Assembly: GCA_903813345.2 (NCBI GenBank)
Contig: CAIIXF020000003.1
Coordinates: 5,727,815-5,791,814, forward strand
DNA from: Owenia fusiformis
Lineage: Eukaryota > Annelida > Polychaeta > Sabellida > Oweniidae
DNA length: 64,000 nt
Direction of reading: 5' to 3'
Shown: in pieces, positions 1 through 15,100 of the stretch
Layout of the letters: each line of letters begins with the position of its first letter
Numbering within the stretch: the stretch's first letter is position 1
Made by a program: the position numbers and the translations under genes
Notes under the pieces: model-generated
Databases searched by the model: none
Told to the model about the DNA's origin: nothing
What the model saw: the letters and a program-made list of their open reading frames with translations, nothing else

Positions 1-102
1 TCGAAGCAGATAGGATGGTTGCTTCCCTTGATTTTCACCACAAAATGCGGGTCATTGTCGGCAAATGCGTGTCCCTCTCTTCTTCTTCCCCTGCCTTTTT
101 TC
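1..102 (-). CDS. ITIH-like gene exon 29 (partial): start of ITIH C-terminal domain with DPHF motif
   Basis: Begins after a GTCTTCAG acceptor at 103-105 in the phase left by exon 28 and runs off the window. Encodes a basic run, then ADNDPHFVVKIKGSNHPICF. D-P-H-F is the site where ITIH heavy chains are cleaved and linked to chondroitin sulfate, followed in the family by the C-terminal domain. The basic GRGRRRE just before it could be a protease site (inference). Confidence 0.8.
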
Positions 103-3100
103 CTGAAGACATCAAAAGTACGCGTTTACACAGTTTATGGGTACTATTATAGCGAATTATGCTATGAGATCGGTTCTGGATATTGGCATAATTCTGAAGT
201 CGATAGCTTATAGAGTATCTATCCAAGGACAGGAGGTCCTGGGCTCAATATCGCAAATGACTTTTTGTTTATCCGATACTATCTTTTCTTTGACATTCAT
301 TAGGAGGTAAATATAATATTTTCGAGGCGTCTGAAAATTCCCAGATGATGTTTCTCGATACAATGCAAAGAGCTTAATTGTTTTGTCAAAAGCATACTAT
401 ACAGGGTTGTCCAAAAAATGGAACACTCGTATTACAAAAATAAATATTTATTTTCTTAAGGAAAACATGTCATTATACCAGTGGATAGGGAATTTACTTT
501 AATTTGGTATATCATGAGTTCAAATTTATTATAATGTCTGTCAACCAGCGTCCATAATATAAAAAATGACGTCATTTTAGTTTTAAAACAGGTTTTCCGA
601 AACTTGCAAAACCAAGTTTTTTGTCAACTTGATTTACATAAACAGACGCTCAATATGTACACCATTATGATCACTATTATAGCCCTCAAATTTGGCCTAA
701 ACTGGTCAAATGCATCATTGACATGCTGTTGAGACAGTGAATTCAACTTCTCAATAAGTATTTCAATAAAAACTAAAAAGTCTGTCATTTTTGGGACTGA
801 GTAGATGCAAGGGGTTCATGGTAAACTAATTCTGTTAGTTCTCCAAATACGCAGTAGTCGCATACGTTGACATCGGATGATCCAATTATGTTGTTTTTGG
901 ACCATCCTGATATGAGCTCCTTTTTGAATCATTACAAGATGGGGCTCCAAGCAATAGATCTCACAAGAGTGTCAAATGTTATAAGGAAAATGGGCCTAAA
1001 TTCATCCCCCCTAAATCACTGCCTCGCCCAGATCACCAGATTATCCAACGTCTGCGACTACCACCTATGGGGAGGACTGACATACACTCCCCTCCATAAG
1101 TTTGGCAACCTTTTTCCCCCATTGAACTACGTGTTAAAGCCTTTTTACCTTTGAATTTTTATTTACTTAACCTGCGATGAAAATACTTATACTATTGATG
1201 GAAACGTAATTTGACTTTAATTCCAATACCTCCAAATTTTCTCAATTTTTTTCCTCAATTACAATACGTCGAAAATTGATGATAAATTTGATGAATTTTT
1301 GAAAATCGACATTCCCATGTTAACCAATGGGAAATGGTAGGTTTGCCGCAAGTCATATGACAGAATATCCATCCATCCGAGTCCTTGCAAAAAACACGAG
1401 TTAGGCAGGCAATTGAATTTGCTAACTTTATTTAACAAAAAATTGATATGTTTCTTCAGGTTCAACAAAGTTATAAGTCAAAATTGTTTTTCAAAAAACC
1501 TCTCCCATTGAAATAACACAGGAGGCGAAAAATTATTTTCTAAAATGACTTTGAAGCGCTGTAACTTTAATATTCATCAAATAAACTAAACACTTAGTGT
1601 TCATAAAAGCTAGACAATTCAATTTTCTATATAAAAATATTTTTGGCTGAATCTTTCACTGAAAAGATATCCTGATTTCTGATTTGCCCCGAACCCTCCA
1701 TTTCCCATTGGATTACATGGGAATGACGATTTTCAAAAATTCATCAAATTTATCATCAATTTTCGACCTATTGTAATTGAGGAAAAAAATTGAGAAAATT
1801 TGGAGGTATTGGAAATATAGTCAAGTTACGTTTCCATCAATAGTATAAGTTATTTCATCACCGGTTAAGTAAATAAAAATTCAAACGTAAAGAGGCTTTA
1901 ACACATAGTTCAATGGGGAAAAAAGGTTGCCAAACTTATGGAGGGGAGTGTAATTCCTTAAGAAAAATCCTTAAGAATTCTTGAGAAGTGAAATTCATTG
2001 TTTCAGCAGCATATCAATGCTATTGACCGATTTAGGCCGAATTGAGGGCTACAATCAAAATGGTGGACATATTGAACATCTGTTTATGTAAATAAAGTTG
2101 ACATTAAAACTTGGTTTTTACTAGTTTTGGAAAACCCGTTTTGAAACGAAATTGACGTCATTTATATTATGGACGCTGGTTAATAGACATTATAATAAAT
2201 TTGAACTTATGATATACCAAATTAAAGATGAGTAAATTCCCCATCCACTGGTATATAATATGACATGTTTTCATCAAGAAAATCAATAACCTTTTTCAAA
2301 AAATGATTGTCCCATTTTTTGGACCACCCTGTACTCTAGTAACTTTTCACCTTTTCGATTTTTTCATTTTTATCCCAACCTTTAAAACCAAATTATAACA
2401 AAAATATAATAAAAACACTTTAGTTTAATATCCTTATTTCTGTGTCAAATGCTTTTATATTCATCAGATGTATATATAATATATTTTGACTCTCTGTGCA
2501 GTGTGATAAAGAAACTTTATTTCACCCCAGTGCCCTCGAAAATCAGCATTTTCTGTTGAAATCTTTTTTCAAACACCATATGTCAATAGCAATAACTGAC
2601 ATGATATAGGAAGAAAATAGAAGTAAGAGCATCAACATGTAGCAACGATGTGATGGAGGCTTTCACAATGATACCAATACTTACATCAATGACAAAGGAG
2701 CTGTAGACGTAGATGCTTTATCTTTAACAGGGGCGCCCCTACCCTCCACATTTTCGATATTTTGAACTTCATCATCTGGATTCCCTTCTTCACCAGGCTC
2801 ACTTGGCTCATCTGGTTTGACGACTACCATGGATGTCAATGGGGTCACAAAGTTGTACTGAATGAACAATAATGTTACAATTATGTTACACATCACTTTA
2901 TGGTTATGACGAAAAAGTCACTAAAAGCTGATTACAGATGATACTTACTAACAATATACCTCATTAGGGCTCAAGAGATTCGTTAAAAAGGTAGATAAAG
3001 GACTTTGGGAGTCCTTTTGAGTTATCAGGACGCAACTGACGAGTTGATTTTGCACTTCTTGTCATATTTGTTCTAATAGAAATAACAATAACACATCAAC

Positions 3101-6100
3101 GCCCAAACGATTACCATTTTCACTGTATAGTTCTAATTCTACATCAATGAAAATTCTAGAGTTATTTTAACTCAGTAAATCATCTAAGTCTGCAAATGCC
3201 TGGTCGCCAAGGCCGAATAATCACCTTAAGAGACAGCTCTAGTGCCTGTTTCTGCAATGCTGCTTTTTCCGTAGCATTCGTGCTCTCAACTGACCTGTCG
3301 AGAATCTTCTTAATAGTCAAATATGCCCACATTCTCTCAGTTAGATCACCACGTCCTTCATTATTAGGTGCATCTTCGCTATAGACATTTGGATCATCGG
3401 CTAAGAGGCTCCAATTGTAGTCATTCTCAGAGCCTTCACCTGACACCCGGCCCGCCATACGAGGTGAGCCATCCTTTAGTTTGCCAGCGACAACTAATTC
3501 TGACCCCTGTAATGAAATAAGACCTTAGAACAATTTCCATGATATCTAATGAAAATGAATGGTTTATTCTTTCAGTATGAGAATGACAAGAACGATTTGT
3601 GTAATCAAACATGGTTTATTTGTGCGTTATGAGGTGCCTTCCTGCAAATATGCACGATAGAACATGGTGTATCTCATACTTGAGTGGGTTTGGGGTAGAT
3701 ATCACCCGGGAATATATATCGTATCTGAGGAACGGGTAGGATATATTCTATATGTCCCGCTCCAGTCCAAATGCGGGCAGATATAATATATCAATCCCGC
3801 TCCCGGGAGTTTTTTTTATTTTTATTCTTTTTATGAACAGTTCATGTTTTACAATTTCAAAAGTTTAAATTTTACAATTTCATTGTATTGAACTAAAGAA
3901 ATATTACAATATAAATTGTGCTTTTACAGTATAGGCCTATCTTGTCATTTGAAAAAGGTGGAAAGGTTATATCTACCCCAAACCCACTCAAGTATCCCTC
4001 GGGAAATATGTATACTGTATAAGTGGTATTTAATCTGAGTGGTTAATTTTCCGAATGGTCAAATTTCATCATTTTCCTAATTTTAATTTTCCTAATGACA
4101 AGAAACCTCCCATTGGATAACATTATAAAGACAATATTTCCGACATTTAATTTTCCGAACCTGGCAAAAATTAGGAAATAGGCAAATTAAATGATTAGGC
4201 AAAATTACCACTTATACAGTATCTCCCCTTGGTCCCTTGGGGAGATATAAATATATCCCTCAGGATATACCCTATATCCAAAACCTCCCAGTACATAACC
4301 TTTATTTATTCGTGCGTTATGAGGTGCCTTCCTGCAAATATACACAATAGAACATGGTTTATTCGTGCGTTATGAGGTGCATTACTGCAAATGTGCACAA
4401 ATAAATATGAATTATTTATAAACATGTATTATTTGTGCGTTATGAGATGCCTTCCTGCAAATATGCATTGCTAACCCAAAATAACATTTACGTGGCTGTT
4501 CTTATACTCATTCTAACTGAAAAATAAAAATTACCATAAAATAGTTGTCAAATTCTGTTCTGGTCAAGGAGTCTTTGTCCACATCTAGGTATAAGAACTG
4601 AACATTTCTCATGAGTGGCGTAGCAACCTCCTGGAAAAAGCCTTGAAGTTGGAGGGCAGCGTCTGAATCTGCGTATATTCTCCTCGCAACACCTTTGTTC
4701 TGTAATGAGATTTTCTTGAGAAACGGAAAATCTATGTCAGTGCCAAACCCTAGACTGTAGATACTGAACCTGTCATTGTTTAGATTATCGATATTAGCTA
4801 GGATGGTCGGCTTGCTTTGTATTCCGCTTGTAGGCTCTCCGTCAGTCAAGAAGAATATAATGGAAGGACTCTTTGATGCCCTTGGCTCTTCTAAAGAGCT
4901 AAGAGAATCTATCCCCAGCTCAAGTGCAGAATGAATATTGGTTCCTGAAAGCAGAACAAAATAAAACACTACAAACTGAATCCATGTTATACGAGCATCT
5001 CCAGGGCCAAAACATTCGAAGACGTAGAATGCTACTAGAGTGAAAATAACTTCTATTATGATGTTGGAAAAGATGAACGATTTGAATACTGAACAAAGTT
5101 TACTTATACGTGTAGCGGATAAGCGGATATAGGCTAGCTCAAAGAATTATGTATACATGTAAGTGACGAGTGGTAACATGTGTCAAACCTCCTGTAGCCT
5201 TAATTCCTGTATTCACCCATTTCTTAGCATCAGCAATGGTGTCCTCATTTACAGGCACCATTCCGTCCCTCCATTGGAACGTAAAACTTGAGAAACCGAT
5301 TATGTTGAAGAAATCGCCTTTTCTCAAGTCAGACAAGATCAAATCCATTGCATCTTGAAGCTGTCTCAGTTTAGGGCCCCGCATGGAACCGCTTGCATCA
5401 AGAACAAATACTACATTTTTGTTCACTGGAGGAAGACCTGTGGGAGCAAAGTAATGCACGAAGTATCCATCGTTCAACTGAAATGAATTGAAATAGAATT
5501 TAGTTGCAGGCTAAATGTATTTGAGGTATTTGGAACCCAAAATTGCACTGACTACAAATATGTTATTGCTCCAGGTTACCTTTATCTCTCCGCCATCCAG
5601 CTTTCTTACAACATCATACTTGATGAGAAATTGTCCCTTTATTCCGCTATCCGATTTCTCTGTCTGTTCGTTGTAAGATGGATTCAAGGTAACGATTGCT
5701 TCATTTGCGGACGGCCTGTCAATAACGCCATAGTCTAGTGGATCTATAATTTTAAACGTAGTGATAAAACGACTTGCATATTTTTCTCGGTAGTCAAAGC
5801 CCAAAGTCGATGCAATTTCGAGCCTTTACGTAGTCCAAAACGTTTGAAGAGGTTGGTGCCTCGGGTACTAGCAGTTTAAAATGTTTTCTTTGAAAAAATG
5901 GTAAAAACGTAAATATCATGATCGTTTTGAAAGAAGTAAAAATCCATCTTCTTTAATAGATTTTTGCCCAAATATTTTTGTAATAACGTTAATACCTTGA
6001 AGTTTGGACAACTAATGAGTACTAAGAAAAAGAGGTTATAAATTGATATTACTTGTATAAAAGTATAAAAGTATAAAAGAGGGAAATGTAATACCTGCGG

Positions 6101-9100
6101 TGAAAATAGAATTTAAAAAATAAGACGCCGACTTAGGTCAAGGCTAAAGATCAGTATTGGCAAATTTTTATTTTTTAAAATGTGATTTGGCTAATTTGTT
6201 AACATGTTGAAAAAACTGATGTAGTTGATGTGTGGTAAGGTACATTAAACGATTTGGTTTCCAGTATACTGGTTTTTGGGTTAGCAATGTTTTTATAGTA
6301 ATATACTAAGGGTATGTTTGTTATATTCTTATAATTCATATTGATGTTATTGTAAAAAAGTTGATACTCTAATACCCTTAATTAGATGGAGAGAAAATTG
6401 TAACATAGTTTGGTACCAAATGCTCTGAAGTTATCGGGGGGGGGGGGTGAAATTACTAAATCACACCCCAAAAATATTATTTGCTAAGGACTCGATACCA
6501 GAGCTCTATGAATTGTGGATGATTTTAATCACGAATATCTGTTTTCAAGACTCTGAACGAGGGAGTAGCCCAAATTCAAAGCATAGAATACAAGACATGA
6601 ACATATGAAAAGAATGAATTCAACCTAAAACCTCTTTGCATGGCCATGCTTTGCAAAATTTGACATTTTGATCTACATTCACATCATCTACTTTGTAATT
6701 CATTATGATATTCTGTAAAGATTTTCACTAATCATCCAATTTGAAATTATGAAATTGATGAGGTGGTCACTTTCACCTTTTCCAAAAAGAGCCTTTCACT
6801 CGGTTATAATATACAGAATGCATATTTCAAATACTGTGTTCCAATTGACTGGTATGGTATTCTAACAGCTATACCTAGATAGGTGTGAATGAAATCTAAA
6901 TGATATGTCAAAAATGCATGTTTTGTGTGGCTCCAATACATACCCTTCTTCAGTATAACACTTGACTTGTCTCCATCAAGATCATTTAACTCAAACATGA
7001 CCGCTTTAATCTCACGAGATTCTCGTATGTTGACGTTAATCTTGAAGTCTCGTACAGGCTGCCCAGGGTTGACATAAATAGGTTGTTCGTAGAAGCCAAG
7101 TTTTCTTTGTAGTAGCTCTTGATAGATCAACTTGAATGTGATCATCTTGCCAGCCTCAACATCAATTCCAACATCGAAGCTGTTTGTGTTTCTTGGCCTG
7201 ATAGATAAACGAAAAGCACAAAGGGAAACATTTGATAAGCAAAACAATCCAAACCTATATCAAACTTCTAAAGGATTGGTATCGATATGGAGAACTGAAT
7301 CTAACAATGTTTTTCTCTTAAACCAATTATTGAAACCGTTCTGTAAAAAAAACACGGTCCTTTATGTATGTTGACTGATTGACAACAATTTAATGCCAAA
7401 ATAATTTATATATATTTTATATAACTGTTTTTGTTAACATTTTTTGTTTTTTAGTGCAATTGTTTTTTGCTCCTTTTTACCATTTCTTGAGAATGAAATA
7501 AAGTATCTTTCCGAACCTTGTTTGAACAAAATAGCATATACAGCATTTTCTTAGGCTTCCCAATATTATACATGTACAAAAGAAATTTTGGTTGATTTAA
7601 CAAAAAGTATTCAAAAATTAAAACAAAAAAACCCGAAATAGATAAAAACTAAGATAACCCTTTTATTTCATTAACAAGATACTTTTTTAAATAAATCAAA
7701 CTTTCCTTTGTATAATTACAATACTGAGAGACATAATTGTGTTTATGTCATTTTGTTCCAATGAGGTTCGGATAGATGTTTCATTTCATTCCGAACATAT
7801 GATACCAAGAACAAAAGAAGTGTCCGATGTGTTTTCTAAAACAATGTAGAGAAAGTATATATATCTATTTCAAATTATATTGTTACGATTCAAAAGGTGA
7901 CCATTAAATTGACAATGTGTAACATTTTCAGAATTCTTTGATGACTGGTTTAAGAGAAACGTGTGTTCAAAAAGTTCGCCATATCGATACCCATCCTTAA
8001 AGCATGTTTAACGACAAATACTTTTAATTTAATTATATGCCCATATGTATACTCATAAATTAGTTACACGATAAATCAACAAATGAATGATAAAGTATAT
8101 TTTGAAAAAGGGGGCAGGAGGTGGCACAGGTCAAATTTTATATTTCAAAAATTTCATTCTTATAAAATGGGGTATGGGCACTTTATTAAGACAATTATAT
8201 TGACCTAACATCCTTCCATTTTGGCCAATAGGGTTTATTGTGCCAGAAATGTCATCCCTATTCTCCATATATCATATGTGGCAGATTTAGATATAAGATG
8301 ATAATCATTGCTACATCTAAACAATATCATGTTTGCAACTTAAAATCATGAAAAAGTTGAAAAATACTCCAAAATAGCGGGAAAAGTAAAAAGCACGTAA
8401 AATCTTGAATTCTCAAATTCCCAGTTATTTTATTGCAGATTATGGAGGCCCTAATGCTCCTCTTTCCAACAGTAATACTCACTGTACATGGGACATCTGG
8501 CTTTTCTGGCAAATTGGATCCAAAGATGGTTGCCATTTCGTCTCTATATTGACCCTCATGTTTACAACTAAAATCACGAAAACCTTGAAGAAATGGCCGA
8601 AAACATCGAAAAAAAAGTTAAAAGTAAAATGCTTGTAAAATCTTGAAAACCCCAAATCCCAGTTATTTTATTGCAGATTATGAAAGCTCTAATGCTCCTC
8701 TTTCCAACAGTAATACCCACTCTACATGGGACATCTGGCTTATTAAACAAACTGGGTCCAAAGGGGGCTGCCATTCGTCTCTTAATTGACCCATGTTCCA
8801 GAAAAGGCTCCGTAACCATGGCAACCAATGTGACGCCATAATAAACAATACATATGAACTCTTCAACATGTCCCATATACAAATCAAATGGTTATTAACT
8901 GGTTTTGGATTATCTTCTTGGCATATCATAAGCTGGAAATATGTCTTTTTTCACTGATTTTGGTGCATTTTCTAGGTTGTAAAAAGACAACAAACATGGG
9001 TTGCTTAGCAACGGTGTCACACACTAACCAATCATCTGTGAGAAAAATGAATAACATATTTTGGCTTCCCAATGGTCATACTTTCATATAAGAATAAAAT

Positions 9101-12100
9101 TTTTGAAATATAAAATTTGACATGTGCCACCCTCCAATGGTGTCCTGCCCCCTTTTTACAAATAGTGCCTCTTAACTTACTTTGCTGCAAAGCTGTTTAA
9201 CGTACGTCGTTGTCCAGCTGTCTGTCCCCTTTTCTTTGCTGCATTGTATTTTCTTATTGCTTTATCCTTTACCTCCCCGAGATACTCTACACCGTCGATG
9301 GTCCTACAAAGTAAAACAAATAATTGCTCTTATTTCAGCTATATAGAAGATAGTAAATAGAAAGTTATTTTAGAGTAGAGAACTTATGGTATGTTTTGTA
9401 AGATGACAAAGTGATTATTCAAATTTCCCCGTGTCAATTCTTCACTATAATCTCCCTTATGGAAGCCACAAACGTAAATACCGTACTCACATTGAGAAAT
9501 TAGCAATAAAGGCTGCTTGTGGCAGCTGCACGTTGAATACTGCCTCTTTTGCTTCGCTGGCCTTATTTACCAATTTACTTTCCACAGTTGTAGTTGCAAA
9601 TCTGTAGGATATATCGGACGTCACGTGCAAGGAGTGAATCTCTGGTTGCAGGTCCAGGTTCTTCAAAGACACAAATGACTTGACGTAAATGTTAGCATTG
9701 TTCAGAAGTCAAAATACCGATAATTAAGTAAGAAAATTAACAAAGAAAAACAAAGAAGACTAACTCAAATATAAGTCAGTGACCTTTGCCTTTCCATCGT
9801 GTCAAAAAATCATCCCACGTATCGTCGTATATTAATTTAGTGGCATCCATCCTTTTTGGAATTAGGGTAACAGTGGAAGGTTCAATATTCTGGTGGATGA
9901 CTTTACCAACACTCTTTTGTTGCTCTTTTTAGAGGTGGTCAATGTTATCTCAGATGGTTTTAACATGGATGTCAATGCTACACCATATGACGTGGCATTG
10001 ACCTCATTTTAAATAATTCTAGGTGTAAGATTGATCATCATCTATGTGATACTGATCTTTATGTTAACATCACCTAAGTGACACTGAACCAATATTTTGT
10101 ACCTTTTAAAGTTAATACTAAGTAATGATTTGAATTTTAGTGTTAACATCACAAATGTCATATGAATCCCCATGTTAACATCATCTGTTTTTATCCATGT
10201 TAGAATCATCTATGTGACATTGATATACATGTAATATCATCTATTATTATATACCCAATATGTAACACTAATCCTGATTGGTCAATACCTAGTCACGTGT
10301 TCCGAAATAGATTTACTATTTCCCTCGGAAAGTTATATTCCCTCAAATGTGACGTCAGCGGGAATATACATTTGAACTATTGCCCGCTGACGTCACAATT
10401 GCAAGTTCTATTACCCTTGGAAACGTCTGCGCATCATCACTGCGCAGACGAAAAACAGAAAAATGGAGGATGAGCACAAACACAAATCAACTTAGTTCAC
10501 CATGACAGATCAGGACGTGCGTGAACGATACAATATAAGCAATGTGTATAAAGTTCCCTAAGCTCAATACGTCTGTGTAATTTCAAGTGTTATGATTATC
10601 TATTCCGCGTGTTAAACGCGATTGAATTTGTCAAGTGAGAGTCTCAGAGGCAAAAATTTCTGTTGAGCATCTGATGACGTCACAGCTTATAATGCTAACA
10701 ATGGACCCGGGGAGGCATAGATCCCGGCCAGATTCTTTTGTAGTAGGATCAGTAGCTCAATAATATTTCCTCAAGATGAGACACCTCAGAAAATTTCAAA
10801 TTTTAAAATGACGATTCTAGAGCCATTTCTGAAAAATATGAGACAAATCATACCTCATTCGAAGGGTCTTGTTATTCTTTACCTTTTTTTATCACCAATA
10901 GCCGTTATTCAAGCAATACTGCGTTGATAAGAGGCCAAAACAGTGATATTTTATCGCCGGACTCTTGTCTGTCCAAATCTGAATGTTGCTCCCGTGGTTC
11001 CAGAAATGTGACGTCATCATTACAATGATATTTGGACACACAAGAGTCCGGATTTCGTGAAAAATATTCGCCGTATTGAAAGTCAAATAACTGCATCCAT
11101 AGGTTATTTACTCGAACCAAACAAGTAGAAATAGAAAGATGAAGATCTCAGCTATAAAATAAGTGCAAAATCTGTCACAGGGAAACAGGTACCATTTTGT
11201 ATAAGGAACGTTTTGAAAGGTGGTCACTTTTTTTTCGAAATTTTCCAATTTAGTGTCGTATCTTCTGTATTATTCTTTGAGCCTATGATCCTACTACAAA
11301 ACGATCTGGCCAATATCTGTGCGGGGAGGGGGCTTTCTAAGCCTGTATATAATAAAACAAATAGTGACTGCCTAATTTCGAGCAATAGTGTAAATAATTT
11401 CCCCTTGGGAATATCCTCTACAATGTACTATTCCCTCAGCCGCTCAGCCTGCGGCTTCGGGAATAGTACATTGTAGAGGATATTCCCTCGGGGAGATAAT
11501 TTACACTATTGCCCTCAATGGCAGTCACTATTTGTATAATATGGCATTGGCTCAATTTGTCTTGGTATGACTGGAATACTTTTGAATGTTTTTGATTAGT
11601 TTTAGTTTAATGTTACCATCATCTTTCCATGTTGACCTTACTTGTGTAATTTCCATGAGTTACTCATCAAATTTCATTTGATAAAACTTTATATTAAAAA
11701 AGCTACATTGCTTCAAAGTTTCCTACTTCGGTACTTTGTTTGCTGCTCTGTTACTGGTTAAAGATCAAATATTAAGAAAGTGGAATATGAAAGAATTAGC
11801 CCAGATTTCAACTGCACTGAACATATGGGCTCAGTTCTGAAAAACAGGGTATAGGCATTGATGGACAAAGAGCCTCTTGAAAAAAGATACAGTAAGGATG
11901 TAATTCTGAAGAATGTGAGGACAGTGCTAAGAGGATTATGCAATGCTACACCTTTATCTGAATTTTTATTGAAATCATATCCATCCAGATAAGCTGCTGT
12001 TCAAGCAGCAACTGGTGGTCATCAGCTGTAAATCTGTAAAATTATAAGATATAAAACTGAAATTTCTCAGGTAACTCCAGAATTAAATTTTCTTTAAAAT

Positions 12101-15100
12101 GAGATATGACACACCATGTAACATTAAGTACTTTTTGCTGTAAAGGGGGTGCCGTTGTTTTTTGACACCCTGTATATAGGTCAATAAAGATAAGTTTTAT
12201 CTCCAAATATCAACAAAATTTTGTTTTCAGCTATATGACTTCTTTGATATAAAGTATAATGTAAACTATTGAAGGTAATTTTCAACACCATAGGTACGGA
12301 TCACTGACTAATTAAATGTTTGAGTTTGATGCACGGAATTTTGAGATGATATTTCGATTAACAGCACTACATGTACATACATCTAGTTTAACAAAGATTT
12401 TTTGACGGGTCAAACCAACTTACAAATGGAACCTCGATTGTAGTTGGTACTGTTGTTCGGATGGCTGGTGTAGGAGTTGGAGCGATGCTAATTTTAAACG
12501 GCTTGGAATTCAAATCATTGAATAATTGCTGGAGTTCCCTTGATATCCCTCTTGGTCGTTTCTTCACCTCACTTTCATAAGCCTAGAGATAAAGCAAAGC
12601 CGAGCTGTGTAAAATGGCGGCCATTTTTGATAAGACTGTATGCTAAATATTGATTAATTTTCAACAAATACAAATGTTAACAAAACTATGTATATAATCA
12701 ATATATTTGACACCAAATAGTTGTAGTCTTACTCAATTTCAAGATATGATATTAAAAACTTTTTTGGAATTTTCTAATTGCAGAGAATCTAATTGCGAGC
12801 ATCGAATCAACATGTAACATAAAACTAACAAATAGACAGAAAATCAATCTTTTAAAACATAGTTTGTTCATTTTTTTTTCAAATAATTTAGTTAATACCT
12901 TCAAGAGATCTATTCCGTATTCATTGTAACTAATGGCCATGATAAAGTCAAAGACATTGGAGAAGTCATCTAATTGCAACCTGTATCCATCTGTGAGAGT
13001 GGCCATGCCCTTGTAGAAGTAGTCGGACGGTTGTTTGCCCAGGGCTTGTATTGCGTAGATTTTAATATCCTGGAAAAGAGGTATTTTATTTGTATTTTAA
13101 CGGGTGAACATTTATAGTGAAAACAAATGATGAATTTGTTTGGGTGGTAACCATAGAAGACAGGTTCCATACTGTATAATAGAGATCACCTCTTTTTTCA
13201 TTTCTTCCGCCTCAGTTCTCCAATCAATTCTTTTTTTGTTCCTTTTGTCGGAAGGTTTATGAGGCCGCTCATCCCCAATGATAATCACTGACTTTGTTGC
13301 CCCCGGAGTCCAAGATAATTTAGTCCGTATTTCGTGCAGTGCTAGCTCATATGCTTCTTCTGCATCACCCCCACCTATTGTTAAAACAATGAACATCTTG
13401 CGATTTGCTCCAGTTTGAAAGGAAATATGGGATCAAGGATGAACGACTGCAAAATAGTTCTGAGACCAAGTATAATCCTAACACCACATTTAGAAGTATA
13501 CTAAGCCTGTTATTGTGTACCGAACTAAGAAATCATTTTGAGGTTGATTTCTCATATTCATCAAATAATCACGAGGTGGAAATTAAACCAAAAGTCAAGG
13601 CAAAATCGGATTGGGATATAATTATAAATTTTTGAGCGAAATGGATAAAAATACAATCGTCTGAATAAATTTTATTCTCATGTCCTTTGGCATCATTAGA
13701 TGTGATACCAGACTCTGAGAATCAAAGCTTAATGATCAGAAATGACTGAGTAAGATAATGCATAGATGCAGGGATCATCAGAAAAATAATATTCACACTG
13801 ATAAAAAGTTTAGTTTAGTTCGAAAAATCCTTTGCTCATACTAAAGATGATCTAAAACAAATATGTTGCAAAGATATCAACATAATTACATCCTATGCGT
13901 GGTCTATTATTTATTTAAGATGAACTATAAAGTGGAAAATCGACTTTCCTTGGAATATTTGACAAAACAGTTGTAGTGTCTAACATCACTTCTAATGAAG
14001 CATTACAATCATCCATTATGAGATCACACAATTTACATGACCATTATAATAGTTTAAAACTTATTATGCATTTAAACATGGTTAGTTGGGGCTATTCCTG
14101 CACGATTTTTTTATTTGCCCCGGGTGCCTTGATTTCCGGTTACTATGGCAACCATTTCTTAAATAATATTTCTGTTATACCAAATATCATTTGATAGATT
14201 AATACAGCATTCTATACTACACATTCTGTGAAAAATTCATCAGAATATATTGAAAAATAAAAAAATTAGAGAGATTTAACATTGATATCTTCAACCTTGA
14301 ACCAAGCCTTAAAAATCAGCACTGAATCAAGCTTAAATTGACCCTGAGTTGAATCAGCATTGATTCAAGCCTGAATCAAGTTTGATTTAACACTGAACCA
14401 GCCCAAGGGCAATTATGGCTTTATCATTGCTTGAGAAAATCAATGTTGAATCAATGTTGATTTTTTGTTGAACCAACATTGAGAAATGTGTGCTGTGTAA
14501 CACATTCTTTCGCCAGTCTTTAAATAGATATACAACTTTGATTGGCCTGCTTATTACCTGTACCCCCAGTTGTCCTCACGAAATCTTGCAATGCCTTCAC
14601 ATCCGTGGTAAAGTCAATGAATTTCGTCACATATGAATCTCCGTAGTCACCATGTGCGAAAATTGCGATTCTAATTCCAGGGATATCAGATTGGAGTCTC
14701 TGCACCATCTTAACAATGTACGATCTCACCTATAAAATATACAAGTGTTGCACCGAACCCTCATATACTCTTTGACCCCATGTAACATACCCACCTTCTG
14801 TTAGGGATAAACTAAGAGGGATAATAGCCGAGGCCTTAGCAATTACTCCAGCAATCATCTCTATTGCTAACACATATGCACAATAACTTTTCACTTCTTT
14901 TTGCTAACACACATGTGCAACCACCTTTCACTTCTCTTTTGCTAACACACATGTTCAATCAGTTCTTCAATTCTCTATAGCTAAAACATATGAACAATAA
15001 GTTTTTCACTTCTCTTTGGCTAACTCACCTGAGCTATCACGGTGTACATGGATCCAGTAGTGTCAAAGCTGAACACAATCTCTATAGGCGCCTTTGCTGT

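Noticed and set aside
867-1154. Plus-strand ORF of 95 codons
   Set aside because: Runs across a broken mariner transposase relic into the nested MITE; only a fragment of it matches transposase, so not an intact gene.
12752-13006. 84-codon ORF continuing past exon 19
   Set aside because: Reads through the GT donor at 12898 into intron; the length match with exon 5 fixes the true end.
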